A stretch of 64,000 bases of DNA. Origin: Rhodocyclales bacterium (GTDB lineage Bacteria > Pseudomonadota > Gammaproteobacteria > Burkholderiales > Rhodocyclaceae). Both the position numbers and the translations under genes were made by a program. The DNA is taken from contig JACRIX010000053.1 in the NCBI GenBank assembly GCA_016215645.1, forward strand, positions 16,080 through 80,079. The letters run 5' to 3'. Positions 17,382 through 26,410 of this stretch are shown here, in pieces; positions within the stretch are counted from its first letter, which is position 1; each line of letters opens with the position of its first letter. Below the pieces are notes generated by a model. That model made no database searches. It saw only the letters and a program-made list of their open reading frames with translations, and was not told the origin of the DNA.

Positions 17382-17855
17382 ATGAACCCGGAAAAGGCCC
17401 GCGAGTTGCGCGACGAAAAGCGCGACGGCAAGACGCGCCAGCGCCCGGCGGCTTTCGTGCCGCAACCGGGTACGCGCAAACATCGCGAGTTGCGCTTTGA
17501 TCATCGCCATCCCGAACATGTCGACGAGGCGCGCAAACTGCTGGCCGGCCTCGAAGGCATGGAGATCGACGACGGCATCGCGCCCTACAGCCTGTCGATC
17601 TGGTACGAAATCAGCGATTACTCGCTCGAAGGACTTGAAGCGGCGCTGGTACGTCAGGGCTTTCATCTCGACCACAGCATGTACAGCAAGCTGATGCGGA
17701 CCGTGGTGTATTTCTGCGAGGAAACGCAGATGCGCAACATGCGCGTACCCGAGCGCCTGATCAAGAAATCCCACGAAGTCTATTCGAAGGCCTGGGAACA
17801 TCACCCCCACGGCGACCACGACGAGACACCGCCCGAGCTGCGCCAGGAACGATGA
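17382..17855 (+). CDS. Conserved-looking protein of unknown function with His-rich tail
   Basis: The product has 157 residues from ATG. A GTG three codons earlier (17373) is equally possible, and the track start lies in ctpA. The N-terminal 38 residues are highly charged. Residues 38-100 alternate strand and helix in a pattern like a beta-alpha-beta-beta-alpha-beta ferredoxin/HMA-like fold, but without a CxxC metal site. A helical segment and a His/Asp-rich tail (HHPHGDHDE) complete it. The stop overlaps the moeB start (ATGA), so it is translated with moeB and probably belongs to the ctpA-moeB transcript. I do not recognise the family. A metal-handling role is only a guess from the tail. Confidence 0.7.
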   Translation: MNPEKARELRDEKRDGKTRQRPAAFVPQPGTRKHRELRFDHRHPEHVDEARKLLAGLEGMEIDDGIAPYSLSIWYEISDYSLEGLEAALVRQGFHLDHSMYSKLMRTVVYFCEETQMRNMRVPERLIKKSHEVYSKAWEHHPHGDHDETPPELRQER

Positions 17856-18610
17856 CCGACGAGCAGCTGCTCCGCTACAGCCGCCATATCCTGCTGCCGC
17901 AGATCGGCATCGAGGGGCAGGAAAACATCGTCAATGCCAGGGCATTGGTGGTCGGCGCCGGCGGTCTCGGATCTCCCGCCGCCTATTACCTCGCTTCGGC
18001 CGGCATCGGCACTCTGGTACTCGCCGACGGTGACACGGTCGACCTGACCAACCTGCAGCGCCAGATCCTCCACCGCACCGATGCGGTTGGAATGACCAAG
18101 GTCGAGTCCGGCAGGCGCACGCTGGGCGAGATCAATCCCGAATGCAAGGTCGTCGCACTCACCGAACGGCTCGCCGGCGAACGCCTCGATGAAGAAGTTG
18201 CGCTGGCCGACATCGTGCTCGACTGCTGCGACAATTTCGCCACGCGCCATGCCGTCAATCGTTCCTGTGTGAAGCTCCGCAAGCCCCTGGTCTCCGGCGC
18301 CGCGATCCGCTTCGACGGCCAGGTCGCGGTATTTGATTCACGCCAGGCCGATGCGCCCTGCTACCACTGCCTGTTTCCCGAGGGCCAGGAGGTCGAGGAA
18401 GTACGCTGCGCGGTGATGGGCGTATTCGCACCGCTGACCGGAATCATCGGCACGGTACAGGCGGCGGAGGCGCTGAAGCTGGTGATCGGCTGCGGCACCA
18501 GCCTGGCCGGGCGCCTGTTGCTGCTCGACGGCCTGGGCATGGAGTGGCGGGAGATCAAAGTACCGCGAGACCCGGCCTGCCAGGTCTGCGGCGGGACAAA
18601 CCCGGCCTAA
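17852..18610 (+). CDS. moeB: MoeB/ThiF-type adenylyltransferase
   Basis: The product has 252 residues. It has the E1-like Rossmann motif GAGGLGSPAAYYLASAG, DGDTVDLTNLQRQ, the CDNFATRHAVN segment and two zinc CxxC pairs (CYHC and CQVC). These proteins adenylate the C-terminal Gly-Gly of MoaD or ThiS, for molybdopterin or thiamine synthesis. The protein ends soon after the zinc pair, with no rhodanese fusion. It overlaps the preceding unknown gene by ATGA and converges with the next gene, sharing 4 bases. MoeB and ThiF cannot be separated from sequence alone. The HesA/MoeB label is conservative. Confidence 0.93.
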   Translation: MTDEQLLRYSRHILLPQIGIEGQENIVNARALVVGAGGLGSPAAYYLASAGIGTLVLADGDTVDLTNLQRQILHRTDAVGMTKVESGRRTLGEINPECKVVALTERLAGERLDEEVALADIVLDCCDNFATRHAVNRSCVKLRKPLVSGAAIRFDGQVAVFDSRQADAPCYHCLFPEGQEVEEVRCAVMGVFAPLTGIIGTVQAAEALKLVIGCGTSLAGRLLLLDGLGMEWREIKVPRDPACQVCGGTNPA

Positions 18611-19026
18611 TACAGTTGCCGGTGGCGGATGCGCCCCGGGGCATGGCTCAATGCCACCGAAAACGCCAGTAGGAACCAGAACAGCGGTTGGCGACCAGGC
18701 TCCCAGGCCATCATCAGGCCGACCAGCAGGATCTTGAACACGGTGCCGACACCTTTTGCCTGGCGAAAGTAAAGTGGATTGGCCCAGGCGTCGAGAGCGA
18801 TGATGCCCAGCCCGGTCACCAGCATCAGCCCGGCCCATTGATGCAGCGCGCCGCCCGCGGCGAGGATGGCCGCCGACAAGCCCGCCAGGCCGGCGATGTG
18901 AAACACGCGCAGCAGGTTGATGAGGAGGCTGCGCCCCGCAAAATCGCGGCGCCCCTGCTCCTCGTCCCGGTCGCGCCTAGGCCTGGTCAAGGCGCGCCCG
19001 GATGCGAAAGTCGGCGCCCACGGCAC
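18607..19026 (-). CDS. Small membrane protein of unknown function
   Basis: The ORF encodes up to 139 residues. Its first 30 or so residues overlap the ribD 3' end and look non-native, so the true start is probably downstream, after GAGGAG near 18960. A GTG at about residue 41 is one option. About four hydrophobic segments are visible, including HIAGLAGLSAAILAAGGAL, AGLMLVTGLGIIALDAWA, VFKILLVGLMMAW and LFWFLLAFSVALS. It follows ribD on the same strand and is probably co-transcribed with it. The family is not recognised. No catalytic motif was seen. Confidence 0.6.
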   Translation of the reverse strand: MPWAPTFASGRALTRPRRDRDEEQGRRDFAGRSLLINLLRVFHIAGLAGLSAAILAAGGALHQWAGLMLVTGLGIIALDAWANPLYFRQAKGVGTVFKILLVGLMMAWEPGRQPLFWFLLAFSVALSHAPGRIRHRQLY

Positions 19027-20080
19027 GGCGCTCGAGGATGGTCAGTCGAACGGCGCCCGCCAGGTCGGCCAGTTCGGCCAGGCCGAACATGCCGCGGGCG
19101 GCATCGCCGATCAATAGCGGCGCCTGGTAGATCAGCAGTTCGTCGACGCAGCCTTCGCGCAGCAGCGAACCATTCAGCCGCGTGCCGGCCTCGGCCAGCA
19201 CCTCGTTGATGCCGCGGCGACCCAGTTCCTGCAGCAGGTCGGCAAGCTGCACTTTGCCGTTCGCGTTCGGCAGGACGACGATCTCCGCGCCGCGCGCGCG
19301 CAGGGCCTCGGCCCGCCCGGCATCCTCCTGCGCCGCCGCGATCAGAACATTGCCGCCGTCGAGGATCGCGGCGTCCGGCGGCGTCTCCAGCCGGCTGTCG
19401 ATGACCACGCGCAGGGGTTGCCGCGTCGTCGCCACCTCGCGCACCGTAAGCCGCGGGTTGTCGTCCTTGACCGTGCCGATGCCGGTGAGCACGGCACAGG
19501 AGCGCGCGCGCCAGGCATGCCCATCGCGCCGTGCCGCCGGCCCGGTGATCCACTGCGATGCGCCGTTGTTGAGCGCGGTCTTGCCATCGAGGCTGGCGGC
19601 GACCTTGAGCCGCAGCCAGGGCCGGCCGCGCGTCATGCGCGCAACGAAACCGATGTTGAGTTCGCGGGATTCCGCCTCCAGCAGGCCGCTCGCCACCTCG
19701 ATGCCTGCCGCGGCGAGCCGGGCCAGGCCCTGCCCGGCAACCAGGGGATTCGGATCCTGCATCGCCACCACCACCCGCTCCACACCGGCCGCGATCAGGG
19801 CGTCGGCACAAGGCGGAGTACGTCCAAAGTGGCAGCAGGGCTCCAGCGTGACGTAGGCGGTGGCGCCAATCGCCGTGTTACCAGCGCCGACTGTTGCCGC
19901 CAACGCGGCAGCTTCGGCGTGCGGCAAGCCGGCCTTTTCATGCGAGCCTTCGCCGACGATGCGGCCGTCGCTAACGATGACGCAGCCGACGCGGGGATTG
20001 GGCGTCGTGGAAAACAGTCCGCGCCGCGCCAAACGCAGCGCGCGCGCCATGAAGGCATGGTCGTGGGTGGAAAAACTCAC
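18977..20080 (-). CDS. ribD: Bifunctional riboflavin deaminase/reductase RibD
   Basis: The product has 367 residues. The N-terminal deaminase domain (about 1-145) has the zinc ligands HAE and PCCHFGRTPPC. The C-terminal reductase domain (about 150-367) contains RLKVAASLDGKTA, SQWITG and the NEVLAEAGTRLNGSLL nucleotide region. It deaminates and then reduces the pyrimidine intermediate in riboflavin synthesis. It lies downstream of nrdR, a common pairing because both are often found with rib genes. The other rib genes are not in this window. A 21/23 copy of the dispersed repeat lies inside the deaminase domain coding region. Confidence 0.96.
   Translation of the reverse strand: MSFSTHDHAFMARALRLARRGLFSTTPNPRVGCVIVSDGRIVGEGSHEKAGLPHAEAAALAATVGAGNTAIGATAYVTLEPCCHFGRTPPCADALIAAGVERVVVAMQDPNPLVAGQGLARLAAAGIEVASGLLEAESRELNIGFVARMTRGRPWLRLKVAASLDGKTALNNGASQWITGPAARRDGHAWRARSCAVLTGIGTVKDDNPRLTVREVATTRQPLRVVIDSRLETPPDAAILDGGNVLIAAAQEDAGRAEALRARGAEIVVLPNANGKVQLADLLQELGRRGINEVLAEAGTRLNGSLLREGCVDELLIYQAPLLIGDAARGMFGLAELADLAGAVRLTILERRAVGADFRIRARLDQA
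19870..19892 (+). repeat. Dispersed 23-bp repeat, variant copy E inside ribD
   Basis: It matches the 23-bp repeat at 21 of 23 positions (TA in place of CG in the spacer). It lies within ribD on the opposite strand to the gene. Confidence 0.5.
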
Positions 20081-20107
20081 GCGGCGGCACTCACCGGCCG
20101 CGACCGC

Positions 20108-20581
20108 TCAGGCCTTGGCCCGCGGCTGGCGCGGCTTCTTGATTTCACGGATCGCCTCGGAGAACTCGTCGACGTCCTCGAAGTTGCGATACACCGAGGC
20201 GAAGCGGATGTAGGCCACCTTGTCGAGGCGCTTCAGTTCCCGCATCACCAGTTCGCCGATGCGGTCCGAGGCCACTTCGCGCAGTGCCAGTTGCACCAGT
20301 TTCTCTTCGATGCGGTCGAGTGCGAGATCGATACTCTCGGTGGTCACCGGGCGCTTGCGCATGGCCAGCATCATGCTGGCCTTGAGCTTGTCGCGGTCGT
20401 AGTCGGTGCGGCTGCCGTTCTTCTTCACCACCTGAGGCAGTTGCAGTTCCACACGCTCGTAGGTGGTAAAGCGCTTGTCGCAGGCCAGGCAGCGGCGGCG
20501 GCGGCGAACAGTATCGCCGTCCTCGTTCTCACGGGTATCCACTACCTGTGTATTTGGCTCCGAACAGTAAGGACATTTCAC
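20108..20581 (-). CDS. nrdR: Transcriptional repressor NrdR
   Basis: The product has 157 residues. A zinc ribbon (CPYC near residues 3-6 and CLAC near 31-34) is followed by FTTYER and an ATP-cone domain (about 48-138) with [16 protein letters not shown]. NrdR senses ATP/dATP and represses ribonucleotide reductase genes. It lies 21 bases after glyA and upstream of ribD, the usual glyA-nrdR-ribD order. No nrd gene is in the window, so its targets lie elsewhere. Confidence 0.97.
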   Translation of the reverse strand: MKCPYCSEPNTQVVDTRENEDGDTVRRRRRCLACDKRFTTYERVELQLPQVVKKNGSRTDYDRDKLKASMMLAMRKRPVTTESIDLALDRIEEKLVQLALREVASDRIGELVMRELKRLDKVAYIRFASVYRNFEDVDEFSEAIREIKKPRQPRAKA

Positions 20582-20602
20582 TATCGGCTCCGCAGACCGC
20601 GA

Positions 20603-21847
20603 TCAGCCATACACCGGAAACTTCTTGCACAAGGCCGACACCTCGCCGCGCACGCGACTCAGCACCGACGCATCCTGCGGAGCGTCGAGCACGTCGGCGA
20701 TCAGGTTGGCAACCTGCTCGGACTCGATCTCGGTGAAGCCGCGTGTGGTCATCGCCGGAGTGCCGATGCGGATGCCGCTGGTGACGAAGGGCTTCTGCGG
20801 ATCGTTCGGAATGGCGTTCTTGTTGACCGTGATGTGCGCCTTGCCCAGAGCCGCCTCGGCATCCTTGCCGGTGATGTTCTTGGCCTGCAGGTCGACCAGG
20901 AACACATGGGACTCGGTGCGCCCGGACACGATGCGCAGACCACGGCTCTTGAGCACCTTGGCCATCACCTGAGCGTTGTCGATCACTTGCTCCTGGTATT
21001 CGCGGAAGTCGGGCGTCATCGCCTCCTTGAAGGCGGCCGCCTTGGCAGCGATCACGTGCATCAGCGGTCCGCCCTGCAGGCCGGGGAAGATCGCGGAATT
21101 GATCGCCTTTTCGTGCTCGGCCTTCATCAGGATCAGTCCGCCGCGCGGCCCGCGCAGCGTCTTGTGCGTGGTCGAGGTGACGACATCGGCATGAGGTACC
21201 GGATTCGGGTAGTAACCGGCGGCAACCAGGCCGGCATAGTGCGCCATGTCCACCATGAAAATGGCGCCGACGGCTTTCGCCACCTTGGCGAAACGCTCGA
21301 AGTCGATCTTCAGGGCGTACGCCGAAGCACCGGCGATGATCAACTTGGGTTTGTGCTCATGCGCCAACCGTTCCATCTCGGCGTAGTTGATCTCCTCGTT
21401 CTCGTCGAGGCCATAGGGCAGCACGTTGAACCACTTGCCGGACATGTTCAGCGCCATGCCGTGCGTCAGGTGGCCGCCGGCGGCGAGGTTCATGCCGAGA
21501 ACGGTGTCGCCGGGCTTGAGGAAGGCCATGAACACCGCCTGATTGGCCTGCGAACCGGAATTGGGTTGCACGTTGGCGGCGTCGGCGCCGAACAGCTTTT
21601 TGGCGCGATCGATGGCCAGTTGCTCGGCCACGTCGACATGTTCGCAGCCGCCGTAGTAGCGTTTGCCCGGATAGCCCTCGGCGTACTTGTTGGTCAGTTG
21701 CGATCCCTGCGCTTCCATCACCGGCCAGGACACGTAGTTCTCGGACGCGATCAACTCGATGTGATCTTCCTGGCGGCGATTTTCGTTCTGGATCGCGGCC
21801 CACAGGTCGGGATCGCTCTTGGCGAGGGTGTTCTGCTTCAGGAACAT
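20603..21847 (-). CDS. glyA: Serine hydroxymethyltransferase
   Basis: The product has 414 residues. It has the PLP lysine in [16 protein letters not shown], the [12 protein letters not shown] substrate segment and the [20 protein letters not shown] phosphate-binding region. It makes glycine and 5,10-methylene-THF from serine in the cytoplasm. It is the first gene of the glyA-nrdR-ribD run, with 68 bases between it and the histidine phosphatase upstream. The length is normal and no key segment is altered. Confidence 0.98.
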   Translation of the reverse strand: MFLKQNTLAKSDPDLWAAIQNENRRQEDHIELIASENYVSWPVMEAQGSQLTNKYAEGYPGKRYYGGCEHVDVAEQLAIDRAKKLFGADAANVQPNSGSQANQAVFMAFLKPGDTVLGMNLAAGGHLTHGMALNMSGKWFNVLPYGLDENEEINYAEMERLAHEHKPKLIIAGASAYALKIDFERFAKVAKAVGAIFMVDMAHYAGLVAAGYYPNPVPHADVVTSTTHKTLRGPRGGLILMKAEHEKAINSAIFPGLQGGPLMHVIAAKAAAFKEAMTPDFREYQEQVIDNAQVMAKVLKSRGLRIVSGRTESHVFLVDLQAKNITGKDAEAALGKAHITVNKNAIPNDPQKPFVTSGIRIGTPAMTTRGFTEIESEQVANLIADVLDAPQDASVLSRVRGEVSALCKKFPVYG

Positions 21848-21915
21848 GGCGGGATCCGGGTGGGATGAAAAGGGACGAATTTTAGCATCCGCACCCCGCC
21901 GCCCGCCAATCGGAA

Positions 21916-22569
21916 CTAGCCTGCGACCTCGTCGAGCGCCTGCTGCAGGTGCCCGCAGTCCGCCCAGGAAATCAGCTGCCAGCCGTAGTCGTCGCGCTCG
22001 ACCCAGTTGAAGGCGGCGTTCGGCAGGGTGAAATCGCGCGGGGCCTCCAGTGAACGGCCTGTCGCCACCCGATGAACGACGTCGAGCACGCCACCGTGGG
22101 TAAAGGCCAGCACGTGCTCCCCGGCATGGCGTGCGGCCATCGCCTCCAGTCCGGCCATCACCCGCGCCGCAAACGCGGCCAGGGATTCACCGGTCAGGTT
22201 GTCGTAGTCCGGCGTACGTGCCTGGTGATGGCGATGAACCTCGGGATACTGCCTGCTGGCTTCGTGCGAGGTCGTACCCTGCAACACACCGAAATGCCGT
22301 TCGCGAAGAGTCGGCGCTGGCGACACGGCGAGGCCAAGTCCGACGGTGGCGAGGCGGGCGGTATTCAGGGCACGCAACAGATCGCTGCTGTAGATGGCGG
22401 CAAAGGCCTGGCCGGCCAGGCTGGCGGCCACGGCCCGAGCCTGGGCACGGCCGGCAGCGTTGAGGTCGATGTCGATCTGGCCCTGGATGCGCTTTTCACT
22501 GTTCCAGTCGGTCTCGCCATGGCGGATCAGGCAAAAGCGCGTGGTGGATGTGTTCAGCATGGATGGCAT
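21916..22569 (-). CDS. Histidine phosphatase family protein (GpmB/CobC-like)
   Basis: The product has 217 residues from [22 protein letters not shown]. The ATG three codons later (22560) is an alternative, and the track ORF runs 84 residues too far upstream. It has the phosphohistidine motif [29 protein letters not shown] and the second histidine in [10 protein letters not shown]. Members include broad phosphatases, GpmB-like proteins and alpha-ribazole phosphatase (CobC). No cobalamin gene is nearby, so substrate is unassigned. An exact copy of the dispersed repeat sits inside the coding region, where it reads LAVSPAPT in a frame unlike other copies. Confidence 0.88.
   Translation of the reverse strand: MPSMLNTSTTRFCLIRHGETDWNSEKRIQGQIDIDLNAAGRAQARAVAASLAGQAFAAIYSSDLLRALNTARLATVGLGLAVSPAPTLRERHFGVLQGTTSHEASRQYPEVHRHHQARTPDYDNLTGESLAAFAARVMAGLEAMAARHAGEHVLAFTHGGVLDVVHRVATGRSLEAPRDFTLPNAAFNWVERDDYGWQLISWADCGHLQQALDEVAG
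22309..22331 (-). repeat. Dispersed 23-bp repeat, copy C inside the phosphatase gene
   Basis: It is identical over 23 bp to copies A and B, in reverse orientation, within a coding region. Because the encoded peptide differs in frame from the copies in other genes, conservation is at DNA level. Confidence 0.8.
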
Positions 22570-22672
22570 TCTACCGTTCGCCGGATGACGGCCGGGATTC
22601 CGCATTTGGTGTGAAAATGCACTCCGCTTCCGGCCTGGCCGGGAATCCGGTCCGAAGAAAGGAACTCGCCCG

Positions 22673-24103
22673 ATGTCACTGCCACCCGCGGCCACACCGT
22701 CCGCCACGCCGCTGCAAGCCGGCGAGGCCAGGCAGTTGCTGAAGGTCGCCACCGAATCGCTGCTTGGCCATTTCGCCGAGATCTGCGAAGGCGCCGTGAT
22801 CGTCGACCGGCAGGCGCGCATCGTCTGGATGAACGAGCGCTACCCCAAGCGCCTCGGCGTCGCCAACCCCGCCGCCGCGATCGGCCAGCCGGTGGAGAGC
22901 ATCCTGCCCAACAGCCTGATGCGCGAAGTGGTGGACACCGGCCGCCCGATCATGCTCGACATCATGGATTTCGGCGTGGAATCCTTTGTCGTGGTGCGTC
23001 TGCCCTTGCGCGACAAAGACGGCACGGTAATCGGCGGCATCGGCCTGATGCTGCTCGACGACGCGCGCAGCCTGGCGCCGCTGGTCTCGCGCTTCAACCG
23101 CCTCAAGCTCGACTACGCCGACTCGCAGCGCCGCCTGGCGGAAGCCCGTCGCGCCAAGTACACGCTGTCGTCGATCATCGGCGCTTCGGCGGCTTGCGTC
23201 GCCTTCAAGCAGCAGGCGCGGCGCGCGGCGCGCACCCGCGCACCGGTGCTGATCCAGGGCGAAACCGGGACCGGCAAGGAACTGCTGGCACAAGCCATCC
23301 ACAACGCCAGCCTGCGCGCCGACAAACCCTTTGTCGCGGTGAATATCGCCGCCATCCCCGAAACCCTGCTCGAATCCGAGTTCTTCGGCACCGCCCCTGG
23401 GGCCTTCACCGGTGCCGAACGCAAGGGGCGCGAGGGCAAGTTCAAGCTCGCCGACGGCGGCACCCTGTTCCTCGACGAAATCGGCGACATGTCGGCTGCG
23501 CTCCAGGCCAAGCTCCTGCGCGTACTCCAGGAAGGCGAGTTCGAAGCGCTCGGCTCCAACCGGCTGGTGCCGATCGATGTCCGCATCCTCGCCGCGACCA
23601 GTCGCGACCTGCAGGCCGAGGTCGACGCGGGGCGCTTCCGCACCGACCTCTATTACCGCCTGAATGTCGTCACGCTGTCGATACCGCCGCTGCGTGAGCG
23701 CCTGGCCGATCTGCCGCTGCTCTGCGAGCACATGCTGGAGACGCTGTGCCACAAGCTGGGCCTGCCCCTGCGCGACATCGCGGCGGACGCCTTGCAGCGC
23801 CTGCACCAGCATGGCTGGCCGGGTAACATCCGCGAACTGCAGAACGTGCTGGAGCGGGCACTGATGATGAGCGACGGCGAGGTACTGGCACGGGCCGACA
23901 TCGACGCCGTGCTGCCCGCCGCCAAGGCAGCGGCGCCGGCACCGGCCAGCCTGTCGCTGGCAGAGGCCATCGCCGAAGCCGAGCGCCACAGCATCCGCAA
24001 GGCGCTGGCGGCCTGCGGCGGCAACAAGGCCCGTGCTGCCGCCGAACTCGGTATCTCACGCACATCGCTCTACGAGAAGATCGCCCTGCTCGGCCTGGGC
24101 TGA
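22673..24103 (+). CDS. PAS-containing sigma-54-dependent activator, Fis-type HTH
   Basis: The product has 476 residues, preceded by AAAGGAA. A PAS-like sensor domain covers about 30-140 and a short helical linker joins it to an AAA+ domain (about 165-390). That domain has Walker A GETGTGKE, the sigma-54 contact motif GAFTGA, Walker B GGTLFLDEIGDM and an arginine-finger region. A Fis-type HTH ends the protein (about 435-474, ARAAAELGISRTSLYEK). It should activate RNA polymerase with sigma-54. A -24/-12 promoter with upstream dyads lies in the gap before the CoA-transferase, its probable target. No receiver domain is present, so it is not a two-component regulator. The ligand is unknown. Confidence 0.93.
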   Translation: MSLPPAATPSATPLQAGEARQLLKVATESLLGHFAEICEGAVIVDRQARIVWMNERYPKRLGVANPAAAIGQPVESILPNSLMREVVDTGRPIMLDIMDFGVESFVVVRLPLRDKDGTVIGGIGLMLLDDARSLAPLVSRFNRLKLDYADSQRRLAEARRAKYTLSSIIGASAACVAFKQQARRAARTRAPVLIQGETGTGKELLAQAIHNASLRADKPFVAVNIAAIPETLLESEFFGTAPGAFTGAERKGREGKFKLADGGTLFLDEIGDMSAALQAKLLRVLQEGEFEALGSNRLVPIDVRILAATSRDLQAEVDAGRFRTDLYYRLNVVTLSIPPLRERLADLPLLCEHMLETLCHKLGLPLRDIAADALQRLHQHGWPGNIRELQNVLERALMMSDGEVLARADIDAVLPAAKAAAPAPASLSLAEAIAEAERHSIRKALAACGGNKARAAAELGISRTSLYEKIALLGLG

Positions 24104-24168
24104 CAGCGAAACGCACAACTGTTCGCCCTGCCGTACCGAGCGTCCGCCGTGACGGACAACGCAGCGGC

Positions 24169-24218
24169 GGTTTCACTGCGGAAACCAGCCGAAACCACGG
24201 TTTCTGCGGTCCGGACCG
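24169..24218. promoter_or_regulatory. Upstream activator dyads (GGTTTC/GAAACC) and CGGTCCGGACCG palindrome
   Basis: GGTTTC-N6-GAAACC (24169-24186) is followed by GAAACC-AC-GGTTTC (24191-24204) and a perfect 12-bp palindrome CGGTCCGGACCG (24207-24218). All lie just upstream of the -24/-12 promoter, about 30-80 bp from the predicted start. Repeated dyads there are expected for a sigma-54 activator, and the neighbouring regulator is the obvious candidate. Confidence 0.55.
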
Positions 24219-24220
24219 TG

Positions 24221-24236
24221 TGGCGCGGTCCTTGCT
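24221..24236 (+). promoter_or_regulatory. Sigma-54 (-24/-12) promoter
   Basis: TGGCGCGGTCCTTGCT matches the TGGCAC-N5-TTGCT consensus with one change. GG and GC are exactly 10 bp apart. It lies about 90 bp upstream of the CoA-transferase and just downstream of a GAFTGA activator gene. Confidence 0.75.
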
Positions 24237-24252
24237 GATGAATGTTCACGCA

Positions 24253-24276
24253 TCCCGATTCACAAGACAATCGGGA
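24253..24276 (+). promoter_or_regulatory. 5' leader stem-loop of the CoA-transferase mRNA
   Basis: TCCCGATT and AATCGGGA form a perfect 8-bp stem around an 8-base loop. The site starts a few bases after the predicted sigma-54 transcription start and about 50 bases before the start codon. There is no T-run, so it is not a terminator. Confidence 0.45.
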
Positions 24277-24326
24277 CGAGTGTCGCGACCCAACCGGCGC
24301 CGACGCTCCACCATGAGGAGAACATC

Positions 24327-26360
24327 TTGGTCCAGCAACCGCTGACTGCTTCCTTCCGCGCCGGCGAGACTGGCAAGGTGGTGAGCGCACGCGAGGCCGT
24401 ACAGTTGATTCGCGACGGCGACACGGTGGCCACCAGCGGCTTTGTCGGCATCGGCTTCGCCGAGAACATCGCGGTTGCGCTTGAGGCACTGTTTCTCGAT
24501 GGCGAAGCCGCCGAACCGCAAAGCCTGGGCCGGCCGCGCAACCTGACGCTGGTGTATGCCGCCGGCCAGGGCGACGGCGGCGCGCGCGGCCTCAATCACC
24601 TGGGCCACGACGGACTGGTCAGCCGCGTCATCGGTGGCCACTGGGGCCTGGTGCCAAAGCTGCAGCAACTCGCGGTGGCCAATCGGATCGAGGCCTGGAA
24701 CCTGCCGCAGGGCGTGATCTGCCACTTGTTCCGCGACATCGCCGCGGGCAAGCCGGGAACCCTGACACGCATCGGCCTGGGCACTTTCGTCGACCCGCGC
24801 CATGGCGGCGGCAAGCTCAACGAGAAGACCCTCGCCTGCGCCACCGAACTGGTGCGCGTGATGGAAATCGACGGCGAGGAATACCTCTTCTACAAGGCCT
24901 TCCCGATCAATGTCGGCATCATCCGCGGCACCACGGCCGACCCCGACGGCAACATCAGCATGGAAAGGGAAGCGCTGACCCTGGAGGCGCAGGCGATCGC
25001 CATGGCCGCGCACAATTCCGGTGGCATCGTCATCGCGCAGGTCGAGCGCATCGCCGAACGCAATTCATTGAACCCGCGCCAGGTCAAGATTCCCGGCGTG
25101 CTGGTGGATTGCGTGGTGGTGGCGGAAAAGCCCGAGTACCACATGCAGACCTTCATCGAGCCCTACAGTCCGGCTTTCGCCGGCGAAATCCGGGTACCGA
25201 TGTCCGCCTCGTTTGGCAACGGCGCGCCGATGGCGCTCGACGCGCGCAAGATCATCGCCCGCCGCGCCGCGATGGAGCTCGCCGCCAACGACGTGGTTAA
25301 CCTCGGCATCGGCATGCCGGAAGGCATCGCCGCGGTTGCCGCGGAAGAGATGATATTGGATCTGATCACCCTCACCGCCGAACCCGGCGTAATCGGCGGC
25401 CTGCCCGCCGGCGGCCTCAACTTCGGCGCCGCCACCAACACCCAGGCCATTCTCGACCAGCCCAGCCAGTTCGATTTCTACGATGGCGGCGGGCTCGACA
25501 TTGCCTTCCTCGGGCTGGCCCAGGCCGATCGCGAGGGCAACCTCAACGTCTCCCGCTTCGGCCCCAAGCTGGCCGGCGCCGGCGGCTTCATCAACATCAG
25601 CCAGAGTGCCGGCAAGGTGGTATTCGTCGGCACCTTCACTGCCGGCGCGATGGAGATCGAACTGGCTGCCGGCGGCGTGAAAATCCTCGCCGACGGCAAG
25701 GCCAGGAAGTTCGTGGCCCAGGTCGAGCACCGCACCTTCAGCGGCCCGGTCGCGGCACGGAGCGGCAGGACCGTGCTCTACATCACCGAGCGCTGCGTGT
25801 TCCGCCTTTGTGCCGAGGGCCTGGAACTGATTGAGATCGCGCCCGGGGTCGACCTGCGCCGCGACATCCTCGATCGCATGGAGTTCGCTCCCGTCCTGCG
25901 GCATCCGCCAGCCCTGATGGATGCCCGCCTGTTCATGCCGGAACCGATGGGCCTGCGTTCGCAACTGCTGGAGCGGCCGCTTGAACAACGCCTGAGCTAC
26001 GACCCGGAGCAGAACCTCTTCTTCGTCGATTTCGAAGGGTTGTCGGTGCGCCGCGCGGAGGACATCGACCGCATCCTGCATGCGGTCGAGGCGCGCCTGG
26101 CGCCAATCGGACACAAGGTCGCGGCGGTGGTCAATTACGAGCGCTTCAGCATCGCGCCGGAACTGCTCGACGACTACACCGGCATGGTCAAAGGACTCAT
26201 GGAACGCCACTACAGCGACGTGACACGCTATACCGCGAGCACCTTCCTGCGCGCCCGGCTGGGCGAATCCTTCGGCAAGCGGGTCGCCGATCCGCACATC
26301 TTCGAAACCCGCGACGAAGCGCAGCGACACCTGCGGCTCGGGACCCGCGCCGCGCCATGA
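24327..26360 (+). CDS. Acyl-CoA:acetate/propionate CoA-transferase with C-terminal extra domain
   Basis: The product has 677 residues, starting at a TTG with GAGGAG 6 bases upstream. Two family-I CoA-transferase halves are fused. The second half holds [12 protein letters not shown] and the likely catalytic Glu at about 352 in [13 protein letters not shown], as in YdiF/Pct-type enzymes. These move CoA between short-chain acids, for example propionyl- or acetyl-CoA and acetate. About 140 extra C-terminal residues ([11 protein letters not shown] to the end) exceed the usual 520-530 residue length and look like a separate alpha/beta domain. Control by sigma-54 is suggested by the promoter upstream. 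A decayed second copy lies at 31231. Confidence 0.88.
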   Translation: MVQQPLTASFRAGETGKVVSAREAVQLIRDGDTVATSGFVGIGFAENIAVALEALFLDGEAAEPQSLGRPRNLTLVYAAGQGDGGARGLNHLGHDGLVSRVIGGHWGLVPKLQQLAVANRIEAWNLPQGVICHLFRDIAAGKPGTLTRIGLGTFVDPRHGGGKLNEKTLACATELVRVMEIDGEEYLFYKAFPINVGIIRGTTADPDGNISMEREALTLEAQAIAMAAHNSGGIVIAQVERIAERNSLNPRQVKIPGVLVDCVVVAEKPEYHMQTFIEPYSPAFAGEIRVPMSASFGNGAPMALDARKIIARRAAMELAANDVVNLGIGMPEGIAAVAAEEMILDLITLTAEPGVIGGLPAGGLNFGAATNTQAILDQPSQFDFYDGGGLDIAFLGLAQADREGNLNVSRFGPKLAGAGGFINISQSAGKVVFVGTFTAGAMEIELAAGGVKILADGKARKFVAQVEHRTFSGPVAARSGRTVLYITERCVFRLCAEGLELIEIAPGVDLRRDILDRMEFAPVLRHPPALMDARLFMPEPMGLRSQLLERPLEQRLSYDPEQNLFFVDFEGLSVRRAEDIDRILHAVEARLAPIGHKVAAVVNYERFSIAPELLDDYTGMVKGLMERHYSDVTRYTASTFLRARLGESFGKRVADPHIFETRDEAQRHLRLGTRAAP

Positions 26361-26410
26361 ATCAGGCCGCCGATCGAGTGGCCCGGCGCGGGCTCAGTGG
26401 GCCACGAGCG

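Noticed and set aside
19418-21868. 816-aa plus-strand ORF
   Set aside because: It is antisense to ribD, nrdR and glyA, which are intact with clear motifs. The ORF has no recognisable domain and arises from GC-rich codon bias.
22676-23989. 437-aa minus-strand ORF
   Set aside because: It lies antisense to the sigma-54 activator, whose Walker and GAFTGA motifs fix the coding strand.
24238-24345. 35-codon ORF upstream of the CoA-transferase
   Set aside because: There is no ribosome-binding site, and its ATG lies before the predicted sigma-54 transcription start.
25065-26330. 421-aa minus-strand ORF
   Set aside because: It is antisense to the intact CoA-transferase.
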